A DNA stretch of 64,000 nucleotides from Geothrix paludis. Lineage in GTDB: Bacteria > Acidobacteriota > Holophagae > Holophagales > Holophagaceae. Within the stretch, counting starts at the first letter, position 1. The number at the start of each line of letters is the position of its first letter. The stretch spans positions 1 to 64,000 of the forward strand of contig NZ_JAKZLC010000001.1 of assembly GCF_022808815.1 (NCBI RefSeq). Reading direction: 5' to 3'. The notes beneath the pieces were generated by a model. The model ran no database searches, had not been told where the DNA came from, and saw only the letters and a program-made list of their open reading frames with translations. Positions 16,278 through 24,181 of this stretch are shown piece by piece. Made by a program: the position numbers and the translations under genes.

Positions 16278-17420
16278 GTGTTGGCGATGTGGGTTCCCGA
16301 GCTGCCGTTCCAGCTGGCCTGCGGGCGGGACGGGGGCCTGCGGGACCGGCCCTTGGCCTTCCTGAGCCCCGAGAGCCCCCGCTCGCCGGTGCTCTGGTTC
16401 GTGAACCGCCTGGGCCGCGCCGAAGGGCTGGCCCCGGGCCTGCCCCTGGACCAGGCGCTGCGGCGGGCGCCGGGCCTGCGGGTGCTGGATCCCTCGCCCC
16501 AGGTCTGGTGGGAGGCCCAGGCCGACCTGGGGACCTTCCTCCAGCACTGGACGCCCCAGGGCCAGCTGGGCCGTCTGGGCGAGGCCCTGGTGGAGCTCCA
16601 GGGCACCCAGCGGCTCTTCGGGCCCCTGGCGGACACCGCCGAGCGCATGCGCCGGGAGCTGGCCGAGCGCCGCGGCTGGGCCAGCCATGGGGGCCTGTCC
16701 CTCAGCGCCACCGCCGCCCAGCTCGCCGCCCGGGCCGAGCATGAGCTGGAGCGGGTGGGGGAGGGGGCCGAGGCCGCCTTCCTGGCCCCCCAGCCCCTGC
16801 GCCGCCTGCCGGACCTGCCTCCACGCCTCCACGACCGCTTCCACCGCCTGGGCCTGCGGATCTTCGGGGACCTCCAGCCCGTGCCCCTGCCCGTGCTGGC
16901 CGAACTCACGAACCCCAAGGCCGCGCCGGACCTGCGGGCCCGGGTCCGCGGCGAGGACCGCCTGAAGCTGCCCCTGCTCACCGAGCGCCCCGGCCACGCC
17001 CGCCATGGCTGGCGCCTCCAGCCCCCCCGCTTGCCGGAGGAGGTGGGCCTGGCCGTCCGCTGCCTGGACTGGCTCTGGTCCGACCCCCGCCATCCCCGGA
17101 CGCTGGTGCTGCGCTGGTGGGACGTGGACGGCGAGCCCCACACCTGGCGGGCCGCCCCCGAAGACCTCACGGCGCCGCCCCTGGTCCTGGCCCGCCGCCT
17201 CCAGCAGGCCTTCCTGGCGGGCGCCACCCGCCGCCTCCTCGTGCGCGAGGTGGAGCTGCGCCTGGCCTGGGGCCTGGGCCGCGAGCGCGCCCTATTCGAG
17301 GACCCCCGGAACGCCAAGCTCGAGCGCCTCGAGCCCGCCCTCGCCCGTCTCCGCCGCCGCTTCCCCGACCGGGCCGTGCTGCCGGGGTGGATGGGGCAGA
17401 CTTGCCTTGAAATAGGCTGA
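16278..17420 (+). CDS. imuB: ImuB-like Y-family DNA polymerase homologue (catalytically inactive mutasome subunit)
   Basis: 380 residues. ImuB is a Y-family fold without polymerase activity that bridges the beta clamp and DnaE2 during SOS-induced translesion synthesis. The N-terminus MLAMWVPELPFQLACGR matches ImuB proteins, which begin with a (L/M)W(L/V)P motif in place of the D-x-D-AFFA metal site of active polymerases. The second acidic region reads ALVELQGTQRLFGP (ImuB pattern ..D..G...LFG). Thumb/finger helices follow at about 155-240 and the little-finger region at about 250-370. A GTG start is preceded by AGGAGGT (spacing 3). ImuA, usually upstream, is absent. I saw no convincing LexA site, though the operator in this phylum is not known to me. 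Confidence 0.85.
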   Translation: MLAMWVPELPFQLACGRDGGLRDRPLAFLSPESPRSPVLWFVNRLGRAEGLAPGLPLDQALRRAPGLRVLDPSPQVWWEAQADLGTFLQHWTPQGQLGRLGEALVELQGTQRLFGPLADTAERMRRELAERRGWASHGGLSLSATAAQLAARAEHELERVGEGAEAAFLAPQPLRRLPDLPPRLHDRFHRLGLRIFGDLQPVPLPVLAELTNPKAAPDLRARVRGEDRLKLPLLTERPGHARHGWRLQPPRLPEEVGLAVRCLDWLWSDPRHPRTLVLRWWDVDGEPHTWRAAPEDLTAPPLVLARRLQQAFLAGATRRLLVREVELRLAWGLGRERALFEDPRNAKLERLEPALARLRRRFPDRAVLPGWMGQTCLEIG

Positions 17421-17430
17421 TAAAAGCCTA
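17413..17430. promoter_or_regulatory. candidate operator of the DUF4160/DUF2442-HTH pair
   Basis: Inverted repeat TAGGCT-GATAAA-AGCCTA overlaps the imuB stop codon and ends 18 bp before the DUF4160 start. Toxin-antitoxin operons are often repressed by the HTH antitoxin at such a site, and the second gene here carries an XRE helix-turn-helix. Confidence 0.4.
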
Positions 17431-17447
17431 ATATCCATGAAGGCCCC

Positions 17448-17690
17448 GTGACCCCCACCATCCACCGGGAAGGGCCCTTCCGGTTCTTCTTCTACAGCCA
17501 TGAACCCCGCGAGCCGCCCCATGTCCACGTCGAGCGCGACGACGCCATCGCCAAGCTGTGGCTCCACGATGCGTCCATCGCGGATTCCGGCGGCTTTCCG
17601 CCCCGGGACCTCCAGCGGATCACGGCCATCGTGGCGGTCCGTCGCGAATCCTTCCTAGAGGCCTGGCATGAGCACTTTGGCGAATCCTGA
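17448..17690 (+). CDS. DUF4160 family small protein (toxin-antitoxin-like partner)
   Basis: 80-residue basic/acidic soluble protein. It starts TPTIHREGPFRFFFYSHEP and contains EPPHVHVERDDAIAKLWL, the hallmark of DUF4160, followed by a C-terminal helix (AVRRESFLEAWHEHFGE). DUF4160 genes are commonly paired with DUF2442 genes in putative toxin-antitoxin modules; biochemical function is unproven. The GTG start at 17448 has AAGG upstream and is the best available. It overlaps the next gene by 23 bp and separates imuB from dnaE2. Confidence 0.85.
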   Translation: MTPTIHREGPFRFFFYSHEPREPPHVHVERDDAIAKLWLHDASIADSGGFPPRDLQRITAIVAVRRESFLEAWHEHFGES

Positions 17691-18123
17691 CACGCCCCGA
17701 GCCACGCACCTCTGGTTCGAGCGGGGGCGCTTGGTCGTCCAGCTTCAGGATGGCCGGGAGCTGGCCTGCCCACTGACCTTCTTCCCTCGATTGGCGGCAG
17801 CTTCCGTCGAGGATCTGGCGGATTGGCGCCTCATCGGTCGCGGCACGGGCATCCACTGGCCCCGCCTGGACGAGGACCTCTCCGTCGAAGGGCTGCTGGA
17901 GGGTCGCCGCGCGCCCGAAGCAGATGCCCGGGCCAAGGCCCTGGCTCCGCGCCTGCGAGCCGCCCGCCGTCAGGCCGGCCTCACCCAGGCCCAGCTCGCA
18001 GAGCGCATGGGCCGCTCCCAGGCCCTCGTGAGCCTCGCCGAGCGGGGCGCCCTGCGCATCGGAACCCCCTACCTCCACGCCGTGCTCGACGCCTGCGGTC
18101 TGCCCCACGATTGGCAGCCCTGA
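17668..18123 (+). CDS. DUF2442 domain fused to XRE-family helix-turn-helix (putative antitoxin)
   Basis: 151 residues. Residues about 10-80 form a DUF2442 domain (LWFERGRLVVQLQDGRELACPL..FPRL). Residues about 92-148 form an XRE/Cro HTH: LRAARRQAGLTQAQLAERMGRSQALVSLAERG. The fusion fits the antitoxin and autorepressor of the preceding DUF4160 gene, with which it overlaps. A candidate palindromic operator lies upstream at 17413-17430. Role as antitoxin is inferred from context only. Confidence 0.85.
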   Translation: MSTLANPDTPRATHLWFERGRLVVQLQDGRELACPLTFFPRLAAASVEDLADWRLIGRGTGIHWPRLDEDLSVEGLLEGRRAPEADARAKALAPRLRAARRQAGLTQAQLAERMGRSQALVSLAERGALRIGTPYLHAVLDACGLPHDWQP

Positions 18124-18141
18124 TCTCATCTCCATTAAAAA

Positions 18142-18232
18142 AGATCTCCACTAAGGACACGAAGAAGAGCACGAAGGACACCAAGAGTGATTCGTGCCCT
18201 TGTTCTTTGCTTCGTGCCCTTCGTGGAGATCC
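18142..18232. repeat. imperfect long inverted repeat (GATCTCCAC...CACGAAG type)
   Basis: The left arm (18142-18184), built from repeated CACGAAG-like units, and the right arm (18190-18232) are imperfect reverse complements of about 40 nt with a loop of only a few bases, ending in GATCTCCA / TGGAGATC. Similar CACGAAG-rich palindromes recur in many GC-rich genomes. It lies between the HTH gene and dnaE2. Confidence 0.8.
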
Positions 18233-18252
18233 TTTCTCCTCTGGTCTGCCCC

Positions 18253-21192
18253 ATGTTCGCCCTCGGCATCTCCGATTTCTCCATTGGTGAAGGCGTCTAC
18301 CCGGCGAAGCAGCTGCTGGCGCTGGCGCGGCGCCTGGGCTACCGCGACCTGGTCTGCTGGGACCGGGGGGTGGCGGGCTACCCGAAGCTACGGGCGGAGC
18401 TGGAATGGATCCACGAGGCGCGGCGCCTGGAGGGCCTGCCGCCGGATCCGCGCTGGACGGGCTTCCGCCTGCACCTGGGCAGCCGCTTCACCTGGCGGGG
18501 GCACGGCTACGGGGCGCTGCCTTTCACGGATGCGGGCTACGCCGCCCTGAACCGCCTGCTCTCGGCCCAGGCCCATGATGCGGCGCCGGGGCCGGAGATC
18601 TCGGGCCTGGGCGCCCCCGAGCCGCCGCAGGGCTGTGTGCTGCTGGCCGATGACCTGGCAGGCCTGGATGCCCTGCTGCGCGAGGGCCTCTACGCCGCCC
18701 TGCTGGCCCATCCCCGCCGCGCCCAGGAGGCCCGGAAGGCCCTGGCGGCGGGCCTGGAGGTGGTGGCGCCCCAGGTGCTGCGCTTCCGCACCGCCGAGGG
18801 ACTGGAGATGCACCGCCTGAAGCGGGCCATCGAGACGCAGGCCACGCTCATCCGCACCGAGGCCCTGTGGGATCCCGCCGAGGCGGCCGTCCCCCGCGCC
18901 GACTGGGAGGCCCGCTTCCCCTTCGGCGAGCCCGCCGTGGAGAAGGCCACCGCCGCCCTGCTGGAGCGCATCTCAGGCTGGAACCTCCACTGGGGCGAAT
19001 GGGTGCTGGCAGAGCCCCTGGGCCAGGAAGGCCGGGACCTGGACGCCCTCCTGCGCGAGAAGGTGCGCGCGGGCGTGGCGGCGCGGTTCAAGAACCCGGG
19101 CGGCGAGGTGCTCGCCCGCATGGAGCGGGAACTGGACCTCATCTCCAGCATGAGGTTCGCCCGGTACTTCCTGCTGGTGCAGGACATCGTCCAGGCCGCC
19201 CAGGGCGCGACGCCCCGCATCTGCGGCCGGGGCAGTGGCGCGGCCTCCCTGGTGAGCTACGCTCTGGGCCTCAGCAACGTGGATCCCGTGGCCACGAACC
19301 TCATGTTCGAGCGCTTCCTCACGAAGGAGCGCAAGGATCCGCCGGACATGGACATCGACTTCGCCTGGGACGAGCGGGAGGACGTCATCCAGAAGGTGTT
19401 CGAGCGCTACGGCCGTGACCGCGTGGCCATGGTGGCCAACCACGCCTTCTTCAAGGCCAAGGGCGCGCTGCGGGCCGTGGCCCAGGCCCACGGGCGGCCC
19501 GACAGCGAGCTCAAGCAGCTGGCCCGCTACGTCCGCGGCTGGGAAGGGGGCCTCGTCCGCGCCGCCGAGAACCCCGCCTGGGAGGTGATCCTGCGCCAGG
19601 CCCTGGCGCTGAAGGGCCACTTCCACCAGTTCTCCGTGCATCCCGGCGGCACCGTCGTCACGCCCGGCCCCTTCTGGGAGCACGCCGCCTTCCAGCCCGC
19701 GCCCGCCAAGGACAAGGTGTCGACCACCAGCTGGGACAAGGACGGCGTGGAGAACTACGGCCTGGTGAAGATCGACCTGCTGGGAAATCGCAGCCTGGCC
19801 GTCATCCGCGACGCCTACGCGGTGCTTGGCGACGCCGTGCCCGCCGATCCCGGCGGCCACTCCCGCAACGACCCCGACACCCAGGCCCTGCTGGCCCGGG
19901 GCGACAGCATCGGCGTGTTCTATGTCGAAAGCCCCGCCACCCGCCAGCTCCAGCAGCGGGTGAAGAAGGGCGACTTCGAGACGCTGGTGATCCACTCCAG
20001 CCTCATCCGCCCCGCCGCCTACCGCTGGGTGGACCGCTACGTGAAGCGCAGCCGCGGCGAGGAGGCCTGGGAGCCCAGCGATCCCGTGTTCAACGAGCTG
20101 CTGTCCGAGAGCTTTGGCGTGCTGGTCTACCAGGAGGACGTCATCAAGGTCTGCGTGGCGCTGGCGGGCTGGAGCCACTTCGAGGCCGACCAGCTCCGCA
20201 AGCTCCTGGGCAAGCCCGACTGCGAGGCGAAGCTGCCCTACTTCGAGGCGCGCTTCCGGCGCGGATGCGCAGAACGGGGCGCGCGCCCCGCCACCGTGGA
20301 CGAGGCCTGGGACATGATCCGCACCTTCCAGGGCTACTCCTTCTGCAAGCCGCACTCCGCCAGCTACGCCCAGGTGAGCTTCGAGAGCGCCTGGATCAAG
20401 GCCCACCATCCCGCCGAGTTCTTTGCCTCCGTCGTCACCAACCAGGGCGGCTACTACCCCGCCATCGCCTACCTGGGCGACGCCCGGCGCCACCGCCTGG
20501 TGGTGCGCGGGCCCGACGCCAACGCCTCCGCCTGGGCCTTCACCGCCGAGGGCGAGCAGGCCCTGCGCGTGGGCCTCATGCAGGTGCAGGGCGCCTTGGC
20601 GAAGGAGGTGGAGGCCCTGCTGGAGAACCGGGAGCAGCAGGGCCCCTTCGCGAACCTGGACGACCTGCTGGGCCGGGTGAAACCCTCCGTCACCACCGCC
20701 GAGGCCCTCTGCGCCGCCGGGGCCTTCGACCGCTGGGCGCCCGACGGCGACCGCACGCGTCTCATGTGGGCCCGCCTGGGCGGCGTGCCCCCCGGCGTGC
20801 GCCCGCGCCCCACGGACGCCTTCGATCGCGCGGACCTGGAGATGGCGACCATGGCCCTCACCCTGGAGATCCACCCCGCCGCCCTCGCCCGCGTGCGGAA
20901 GGGCGGCGGCCCCGACCGTGCCGCCGACGTGGCCAAGGTCCTGGCCGGGGAGAAGCCGGGGCGCCATCTCCGCTTCTGGGCCTTGGTGGTGGCCGACAAG
21001 GAAGTGGCCACCGAAAAGGGCGAGCGCATGCAGTTCGTCACCTTCGAGGACGAGACCGGCCTCTGCGAAGCCGTGGCCTTCCCCCCCGTCCTCCGCCGCC
21101 GCCAGCGCCCCTTCCGCGTGGGCGAGGTCGTCTCCATCCGCGGGAGGACGACCCTGCAGGACGGGCTGCTCCCCGTGCTGGAGGTGGGCTGA
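18253..21192 (+). CDS. dnaE2: error-prone DNA polymerase III alpha subunit DnaE2
   Basis: 979 residues. C-family polymerase acting with ImuB in damage-induced mutagenesis. The palm contains the catalytic aspartates in PDMDIDFAWDERE (about residue 360-372) and GRGSGAASLVSYALGL (about 325-340); finger and beta-binding regions follow, and a C-terminal OB domain (RHLRFWALVVADKEVATEKGERMQFVTFEDETG, quoted in parts) ends the protein. The N-terminal PHP domain starts MFALGISDFSIGEGVYP, where proofreading-type PHP domains have an HxH metal motif; that motif is lost here. I chose ATG 18253 because sequence upstream of it belongs to a palindromic repeat. Length is slightly below typical DnaE2 (about 1050). 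Confidence 0.9.
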   Translation: MFALGISDFSIGEGVYPAKQLLALARRLGYRDLVCWDRGVAGYPKLRAELEWIHEARRLEGLPPDPRWTGFRLHLGSRFTWRGHGYGALPFTDAGYAALNRLLSAQAHDAAPGPEISGLGAPEPPQGCVLLADDLAGLDALLREGLYAALLAHPRRAQEARKALAAGLEVVAPQVLRFRTAEGLEMHRLKRAIETQATLIRTEALWDPAEAAVPRADWEARFPFGEPAVEKATAALLERISGWNLHWGEWVLAEPLGQEGRDLDALLREKVRAGVAARFKNPGGEVLARMERELDLISSMRFARYFLLVQDIVQAAQGATPRICGRGSGAASLVSYALGLSNVDPVATNLMFERFLTKERKDPPDMDIDFAWDEREDVIQKVFERYGRDRVAMVANHAFFKAKGALRAVAQAHGRPDSELKQLARYVRGWEGGLVRAAENPAWEVILRQALALKGHFHQFSVHPGGTVVTPGPFWEHAAFQPAPAKDKVSTTSWDKDGVENYGLVKIDLLGNRSLAVIRDAYAVLGDAVPADPGGHSRNDPDTQALLARGDSIGVFYVESPATRQLQQRVKKGDFETLVIHSSLIRPAAYRWVDRYVKRSRGEEAWEPSDPVFNELLSESFGVLVYQEDVIKVCVALAGWSHFEADQLRKLLGKPDCEAKLPYFEARFRRGCAERGARPATVDEAWDMIRTFQGYSFCKPHSASYAQVSFESAWIKAHHPAEFFASVVTNQGGYYPAIAYLGDARRHRLVVRGPDANASAWAFTAEGEQALRVGLMQVQGALAKEVEALLENREQQGPFANLDDLLGRVKPSVTTAEALCAAGAFDRWAPDGDRTRLMWARLGGVPPGVRPRPTDAFDRADLEMATMALTLEIHPAALARVRKGGGPDRAADVAKVLAGEKPGRHLRFWALVVADKEVATEKGERMQFVTFEDETGLCEAVAFPPVLRRRQRPFRVGEVVSIRGRTTLQDGLLPVLEVG

Positions 21193-21275
21193 ACCAGGAG
21201 GCGCCCGCGAGCCTCCTGCCACCAGGTTGTCAGGAGGGGGGGCGCAGACTCCTCGTTCACCCTGAGGAGGCTGTC

Positions 21276-21797
21276 ATGTTCAACCGCCTGGACGACTTCA
21301 GAACCACATGGCAGGAGGAGGTCGAGGACACCCTGAAGGTCCTGAGGGCCATCCCCGACCAGGCGCTGGACCAGGCCGTGGCCCCGGGCCACCGGGACCT
21401 GCGCCGCCTCGGCTGGCACCTCGTGGGCAGCATCGGCTCCCTCACCAGCCAGATGGGGCTCCGCGTGGACGGCCCGGCCCAGGATGAGCGGGGCTTCCCC
21501 GTGGCGCCGCCGCCCACCCGCGCGCCCGCGATCGTGGATGCCTACGCCCGCTCGGCCGAATCGCTGCTGGAGGCCCTCGCCGACTGGGACGACGCGGAAC
21601 TTGAGAAGGTGGATCTGATCTTCGGACACTTGCACTGGAAGCGGAGCCAGACCCTCCTCGCCCTGCTGGTCCACCAGGTCCACCACCGGGGCCAGATGAC
21701 GGTGCTCATGCGCCAGGCCGGCATCCTCGTCCCCGAGTTCTACGGCCCCACACGGGAAGGCTGGGCGGCCATGGGCATGCCCGCACCCGCCGTCTGA
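21276..21797 (+). CDS. DinB family protein
   Basis: 173 residues with a DinB/YfiT-like four-helix bundle. Start at 21276 follows TGAGGAGG (spacing 5). The metal-site-like histidines are GWHLVGSIG (about residue 47) and LVHQVHHRGQMTVLMRQAG (about 130-148), the latter being the family signature HxxHHxGQ. DinB proteins include thiol S-transferases and damage-induced proteins of unknown function. The location after dnaE2 may reflect shared stress regulation but there is an 80-bp gap with a GC-rich hairpin (21196-21217). Confidence 0.85.
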   Translation: MFNRLDDFRTTWQEEVEDTLKVLRAIPDQALDQAVAPGHRDLRRLGWHLVGSIGSLTSQMGLRVDGPAQDERGFPVAPPPTRAPAIVDAYARSAESLLEALADWDDAELEKVDLIFGHLHWKRSQTLLALLVHQVHHRGQMTVLMRQAGILVPEFYGPTREGWAAMGMPAPAV

Positions 21798-21866
21798 CAG
21801 GCTCCACGTCCACCGGTTCCCCACTTGGCAGGGCCGGCCCTGCCCCACCTCGACAAGGAGTAGCCC

Positions 21867-22277
21867 ATGAACCCCGCATCCCTCGCCCCGGCCGACATCG
21901 AGATCCTGGGACCCGCCGACCGCGCCTCGCTGGCCACGAAGGAGACCATCCGCAGGTTCCACCAGGCCTTCGACGACCACGACCCCCAGGCCATGGAGGC
22001 GCTCGTGGCGGACGACTGCGTCATCGAGAACACCCAGCCCGCCCCGGAGGGTTCTCGGCACGTCGGGAAGGCCGCGTGCCTGGCGGTCTGGCAGGGCCTC
22101 GCGAGCGCCGCCGGCACCTGGTTCGAGCGGGAAGAGGTGCTGGTCGCGGGCGAGCGCGTCGTCATCCGGTGGCGGTACCGGTGGGGCGGCGACGCCGCCC
22201 AAGCCGTCCGCGGTCTCAACCTGATGCGGGTCCGGGAGGGACGCATCGTCGAGGCCATGGGTTACGTCAAGGCGTGA
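21867..22277 (+). CDS. SnoaL-like / NTF2-fold protein
   Basis: 136-residue protein of the NTF2-like superfamily. Typical elements are the N-terminal helix TIRRFHQAFDDHDPQAMEALVADDCVIENT, quoted in part as FHQAFDDHDPQAMEALV, and the beta strands around VVIRWRYRWGGDAAQAVRGLNLMRVREGRI, quoted in part as RWRYRWGG. Such folds act as small hydrolases, isomerases or ligand binders; nothing identifies a substrate. It lies between two DinB-family genes in the same direction. Confidence 0.8.
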   Translation: MNPASLAPADIEILGPADRASLATKETIRRFHQAFDDHDPQAMEALVADDCVIENTQPAPEGSRHVGKAACLAVWQGLASAAGTWFEREEVLVAGERVVIRWRYRWGGDAAQAVRGLNLMRVREGRIVEAMGYVKA

Positions 22278-22316
22278 CCGAAATTCTCGCCGCCACCGCT
22301 TGATGGGGAGTCATCC

Positions 22317-22847
22317 ATGCTCGACGTGATCAAGACCAGCTACGCCTACGATACCTGGGCCACCGTCCGGGTGCTCGACGCCCTCGAAGGGCTCAGCGAC
22401 GAGGAATACAGCGCTCCCGAGTGCAGCGGGAACGGGTCGATCCGGGACACCCTGGCCCATCTGCTCTCGTGCCAGTGGGGGTGGCTCTCCTGGCTCGACG
22501 GTTCCCAGAGCCTGGAGGAGGCCTACGGTCTGACCCTTCCCGGGGAGGCCATCCCCACGGTGGCCCAGGCCCGGGCCCGCTGGACCGCCATCGACCGGCA
22601 GACCCATGCCTTCGTCGACGCGCTGACCGACGCGGATCTGGCGGCATCCTGCACCTGGACGGGTCTGGATGGCTTTTCCGATGCCGCCCCGCTCTGGAAA
22701 CTGCTGCTCCACGTCGCGAACCACGGCACCCACACCCGCGCCCAGATCGTCGCTGGCATCCGCCGGGTGGGGGCGGATCCTGGGGACATCGACCTTCTCT
22801 GCTGGGAACTGAACCACATGGGGCGCCGGTACCATGCCACGGCCTAG
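22317..22847 (+). CDS. DinB family protein (second copy)
   Basis: 176-residue DinB-fold protein: Asn-rich core helices and histidines in TLAHLLSCQWGWLSWL (about residue 44-59) and LLLHVANHGTHTRAQIVAG (about 127-145), matching the three-His metal centre of DinB/YfiT enzymes. It is only distantly similar to the DinB gene at 21276. Its 3' end overlaps the Cdd1-like gene start by 14 bp, implying co-expression. Confidence 0.87.
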   Translation: MLDVIKTSYAYDTWATVRVLDALEGLSDEEYSAPECSGNGSIRDTLAHLLSCQWGWLSWLDGSQSLEEAYGLTLPGEAIPTVAQARARWTAIDRQTHAFVDALTDADLAASCTWTGLDGFSDAAPLWKLLLHVANHGTHTRAQIVAGIRRVGADPGDIDLLCWELNHMGRRYHATA

Positions 22848-23133
22848 ACGCGATCAACCCACTCAACTGGAAGACTTGCCGAACATCGGCAAGTCCATCG
22901 CCGCCGACCTCCGCGGGATCGGCATCCTCGAGCCCGGCCAGCTTGCCGAGCGCGAGCCGCTGGTCGTGTTCCAGGAGCTGGCGGGAGCCATGGGCCCCCG
23001 CCACGACCCCTGCGTGCTCTACACGCTGCTCGCGGCCCAGCACTTCCTCCAGTGCGGCGAAGCCCAGCCGTGGCGGGCCTTCGCCACCGAAGGCAAGCGC
23101 CTGCTGGAAGGTAACCGACCCCGCCGGTCATGA
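22834..23133 (+). CDS. Cdd1/helix-hairpin-helix family protein
   Basis: 99 residues with a helix-hairpin-helix: LEDLPNIGKSIAADLRGIGI (about 12-31), then a conserved RHDPCVLYTLLAAQHFLQCGE. This is the pattern of the 'pathogenicity locus' Cdd1 family, once described as mitomycin-resistance-like; molecular role unknown, nucleic-acid binding likely from the HhH. The last eight or so codons and the stop lie inside the terminal attC site of the integron array (23109-23219), so the original C-terminus may have been altered by cassette insertion. Confidence 0.8.
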   Translation: MPRPRRDQPTQLEDLPNIGKSIAADLRGIGILEPGQLAEREPLVVFQELAGAMGPRHDPCVLYTLLAAQHFLQCGEAQPWRAFATEGKRLLEGNRPRRS

Positions 23134-23219
23134 GGCGCTGAACGGAGTTCAGAATGCGAGGCGTTGAGAGAGACCGGGAGGCCATGCAGACGGGGTCGGT
23201 GCTGAGCGGAAGGTAAGGC
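23109..23219 (-). other. attC site 4 (distal end of array)
   Basis: On the minus strand R'' is GCCTTAC (degenerate) and R' is GTTACCT; the arms CGACCCCGCC / ACGGGGTCGG pair. It closes the array and overlaps the 3' end of the plus-strand Cdd1-like gene. At 111 bp it is the most diverged of the four. Confidence 0.65.
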
Positions 23220-23240
23220 TGACGAGCGAATCGCTCCGCA

Positions 23241-23351
23241 TTATCTGCCCCCAAATAGTGGGGAAGCTGTTGGGTTCAGTAGATGGTAGGCAGACATAAC
23301 GAAAAGACCGACCCAAAAAAGGAGCAACATGAATGAAAATAGAGTGAGCAT
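23241..23351 (-). CDS. possible 36-residue hydrophobic peptide in a cassette
   Basis: A minus-strand frame encodes a 36-residue peptide starting MLTLFSFMLLLFWVGLFVMS and ending ASPLFGGR, which would be one membrane helix. There is no clear ribosome binding site, and an alternative frame is also open across this region. It occupies the 3' part of the last cassette, between the 59-residue gene and attC 4. Treat as speculative. Confidence 0.3.
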   Translation of the reverse strand: MLTLFSFMLLLFWVGLFVMSAYHLLNPTASPLFGGR

Positions 23352-23419
23352 AAAACAAATGCTTTTATTAAAATGGGACGATTGTTTTCAATATTATTGC
23401 TTATAACAAAAGCACGGCA

Positions 23420-23599
23420 CTAACCAGCACCCGCTGCAAAAAGAATTAATGGGAAAGACCATTTTTGGAGTGTGAGATTTTGGTGCGTTTTACCGAAAAT
23501 TAAAGCCATTAGAATAAAGAAGATGATTGGTCCAAAGGTCCAGCCGACCATCTTCAGGACGGAGGAATGAGGCGCTTGTTGATTGGGTGCACTGGTCAT
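23420..23599 (-). CDS. small hydrophobic cassette protein (59 residues)
   Basis: Starts at the ATG seven bases after the R' core of attC 3, the usual position of a cassette gene. The protein starts MTSAPNQQAPHSSVLKMVG and has two hydrophobic stretches (WTFGPIIFFILMALIFG and WSFPLILFAAGAG), so it is probably membrane-embedded. No homologue is recognised. A longer in-frame version would read through attC and is less likely. Codon use is AT-richer than the chromosome. Confidence 0.55.
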   Translation of the reverse strand: MTSAPNQQAPHSSVLKMVGWTFGPIIFFILMALIFGKTHQNLTLQKWSFPLILFAAGAG

Positions 23600-23605
23600 C
23601 TGGCG

Positions 23606-23727
23606 TCCTGACGAAGGAGACCAACCGGCCCCGCCTGCACTGAGGCGAGGAGCGGAGCCGAGGAAGCGAGCAATTGAGAGAGAGGAAGACAAGGCAGGCG
23701 GAGCCTGGGATGAGCGCAGGGTCAGGG
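23606..23727 (-). other. attC site 3
   Basis: Minus-strand R'' CCCTGAC and R' GTCAGGA both carry the same T-to-C change within the core relative to sites 1 and 2. The arms CCCCGCCTGC / GGCAGGCGGAG and GAGCGGAGCCGAGGAAGC match the other sites. The TGA stop of the 105-residue gene lies inside R''. Confidence 0.75.
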
Positions 23728-24039
23728 CCAGGTTGGCCTTGACTGAGGTGGTGGAATATTTTTAGAAGAGCCCTGGTCCGTATTGCGGAAGTAATAGATG
23801 CAGAAGACAGCAATGACGAGTAAGGCCCAAAACACGAGGCTCGATTTGCGGGGCCCTTGGTTTGCGGCCGCCTTCGACGGCTGGCCTGCCATTGGCCCAT
23901 ACAGAAGGTTATGGAAGGAATTCCCAGCAATTGAAGGCGGCAAGTCAACCCTATCGGCTTTGATCTCGATGAGTTTTATCTCTTCGGCAGAAGGGGGCCG
24001 TGGGTGTTGATTTTTGCTTGGAATTTTAGGGCGGTTCAT
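23722..24039 (-). CDS. cassette protein with C-terminal membrane helix
   Basis: 105 residues: a hydrophilic N-terminus (MNRPKIPSKNQHPRPPSAEE) with no known domain, then one membrane helix at about 71-85 (LVFWALLVIAVFCIYYF) and a short Pro/Ser-rich tail. The gene starts 19 bp after the R' core of attC 2 and its TGA is embedded in the R'' core of attC 3, exactly as in typical integron cassettes. Function unknown. Confidence 0.7.
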   Translation of the reverse strand: MNRPKIPSKNQHPRPPSAEEIKLIEIKADRVDLPPSIAGNSFHNLLYGPMAGQPSKAAANQGPRKSSLVFWALLVIAVFCIYYFRNTDQGSSKNIPPPQSRPTWP

Positions 24040-24057
24040 TGATTTGCTCCGAGCGGG

Positions 24058-24181
24058 CCCTAACGAATGGAACTAAGCGGCCTCGCCTGTACCGAGGCGC
24101 TGAGCGGAGCCGAGAAAGCAGGAAGATGAGACAGAACGGAATGCAATGCAGGCGGGGCCGGAGTTGAGCGGAGGGTTAGCC
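24058..24181 (-). other. attC site 2
   Basis: 124-bp palindrome with minus-strand R'' GGCTAAC and R' GTTAGGG. Internal arms GGCCTCGCCTG / CAGGCGGGGCC pair; GAGCGGAGCCGAGAAAGCAGG is shared with the other sites. It contains the TAA stop of the 303-residue gene. Confidence 0.85.

Noticed and set aside
21196-21217. Terminator after dnaE2
   Set aside because: A stem AGGAGGC/GCCTCCT is present but no T-run follows; called only a hairpin.
18973-21222. Long open frame antisense to dnaE2
   Set aside because: Composition-driven shadow; dnaE2 motifs are complete on the other strand.
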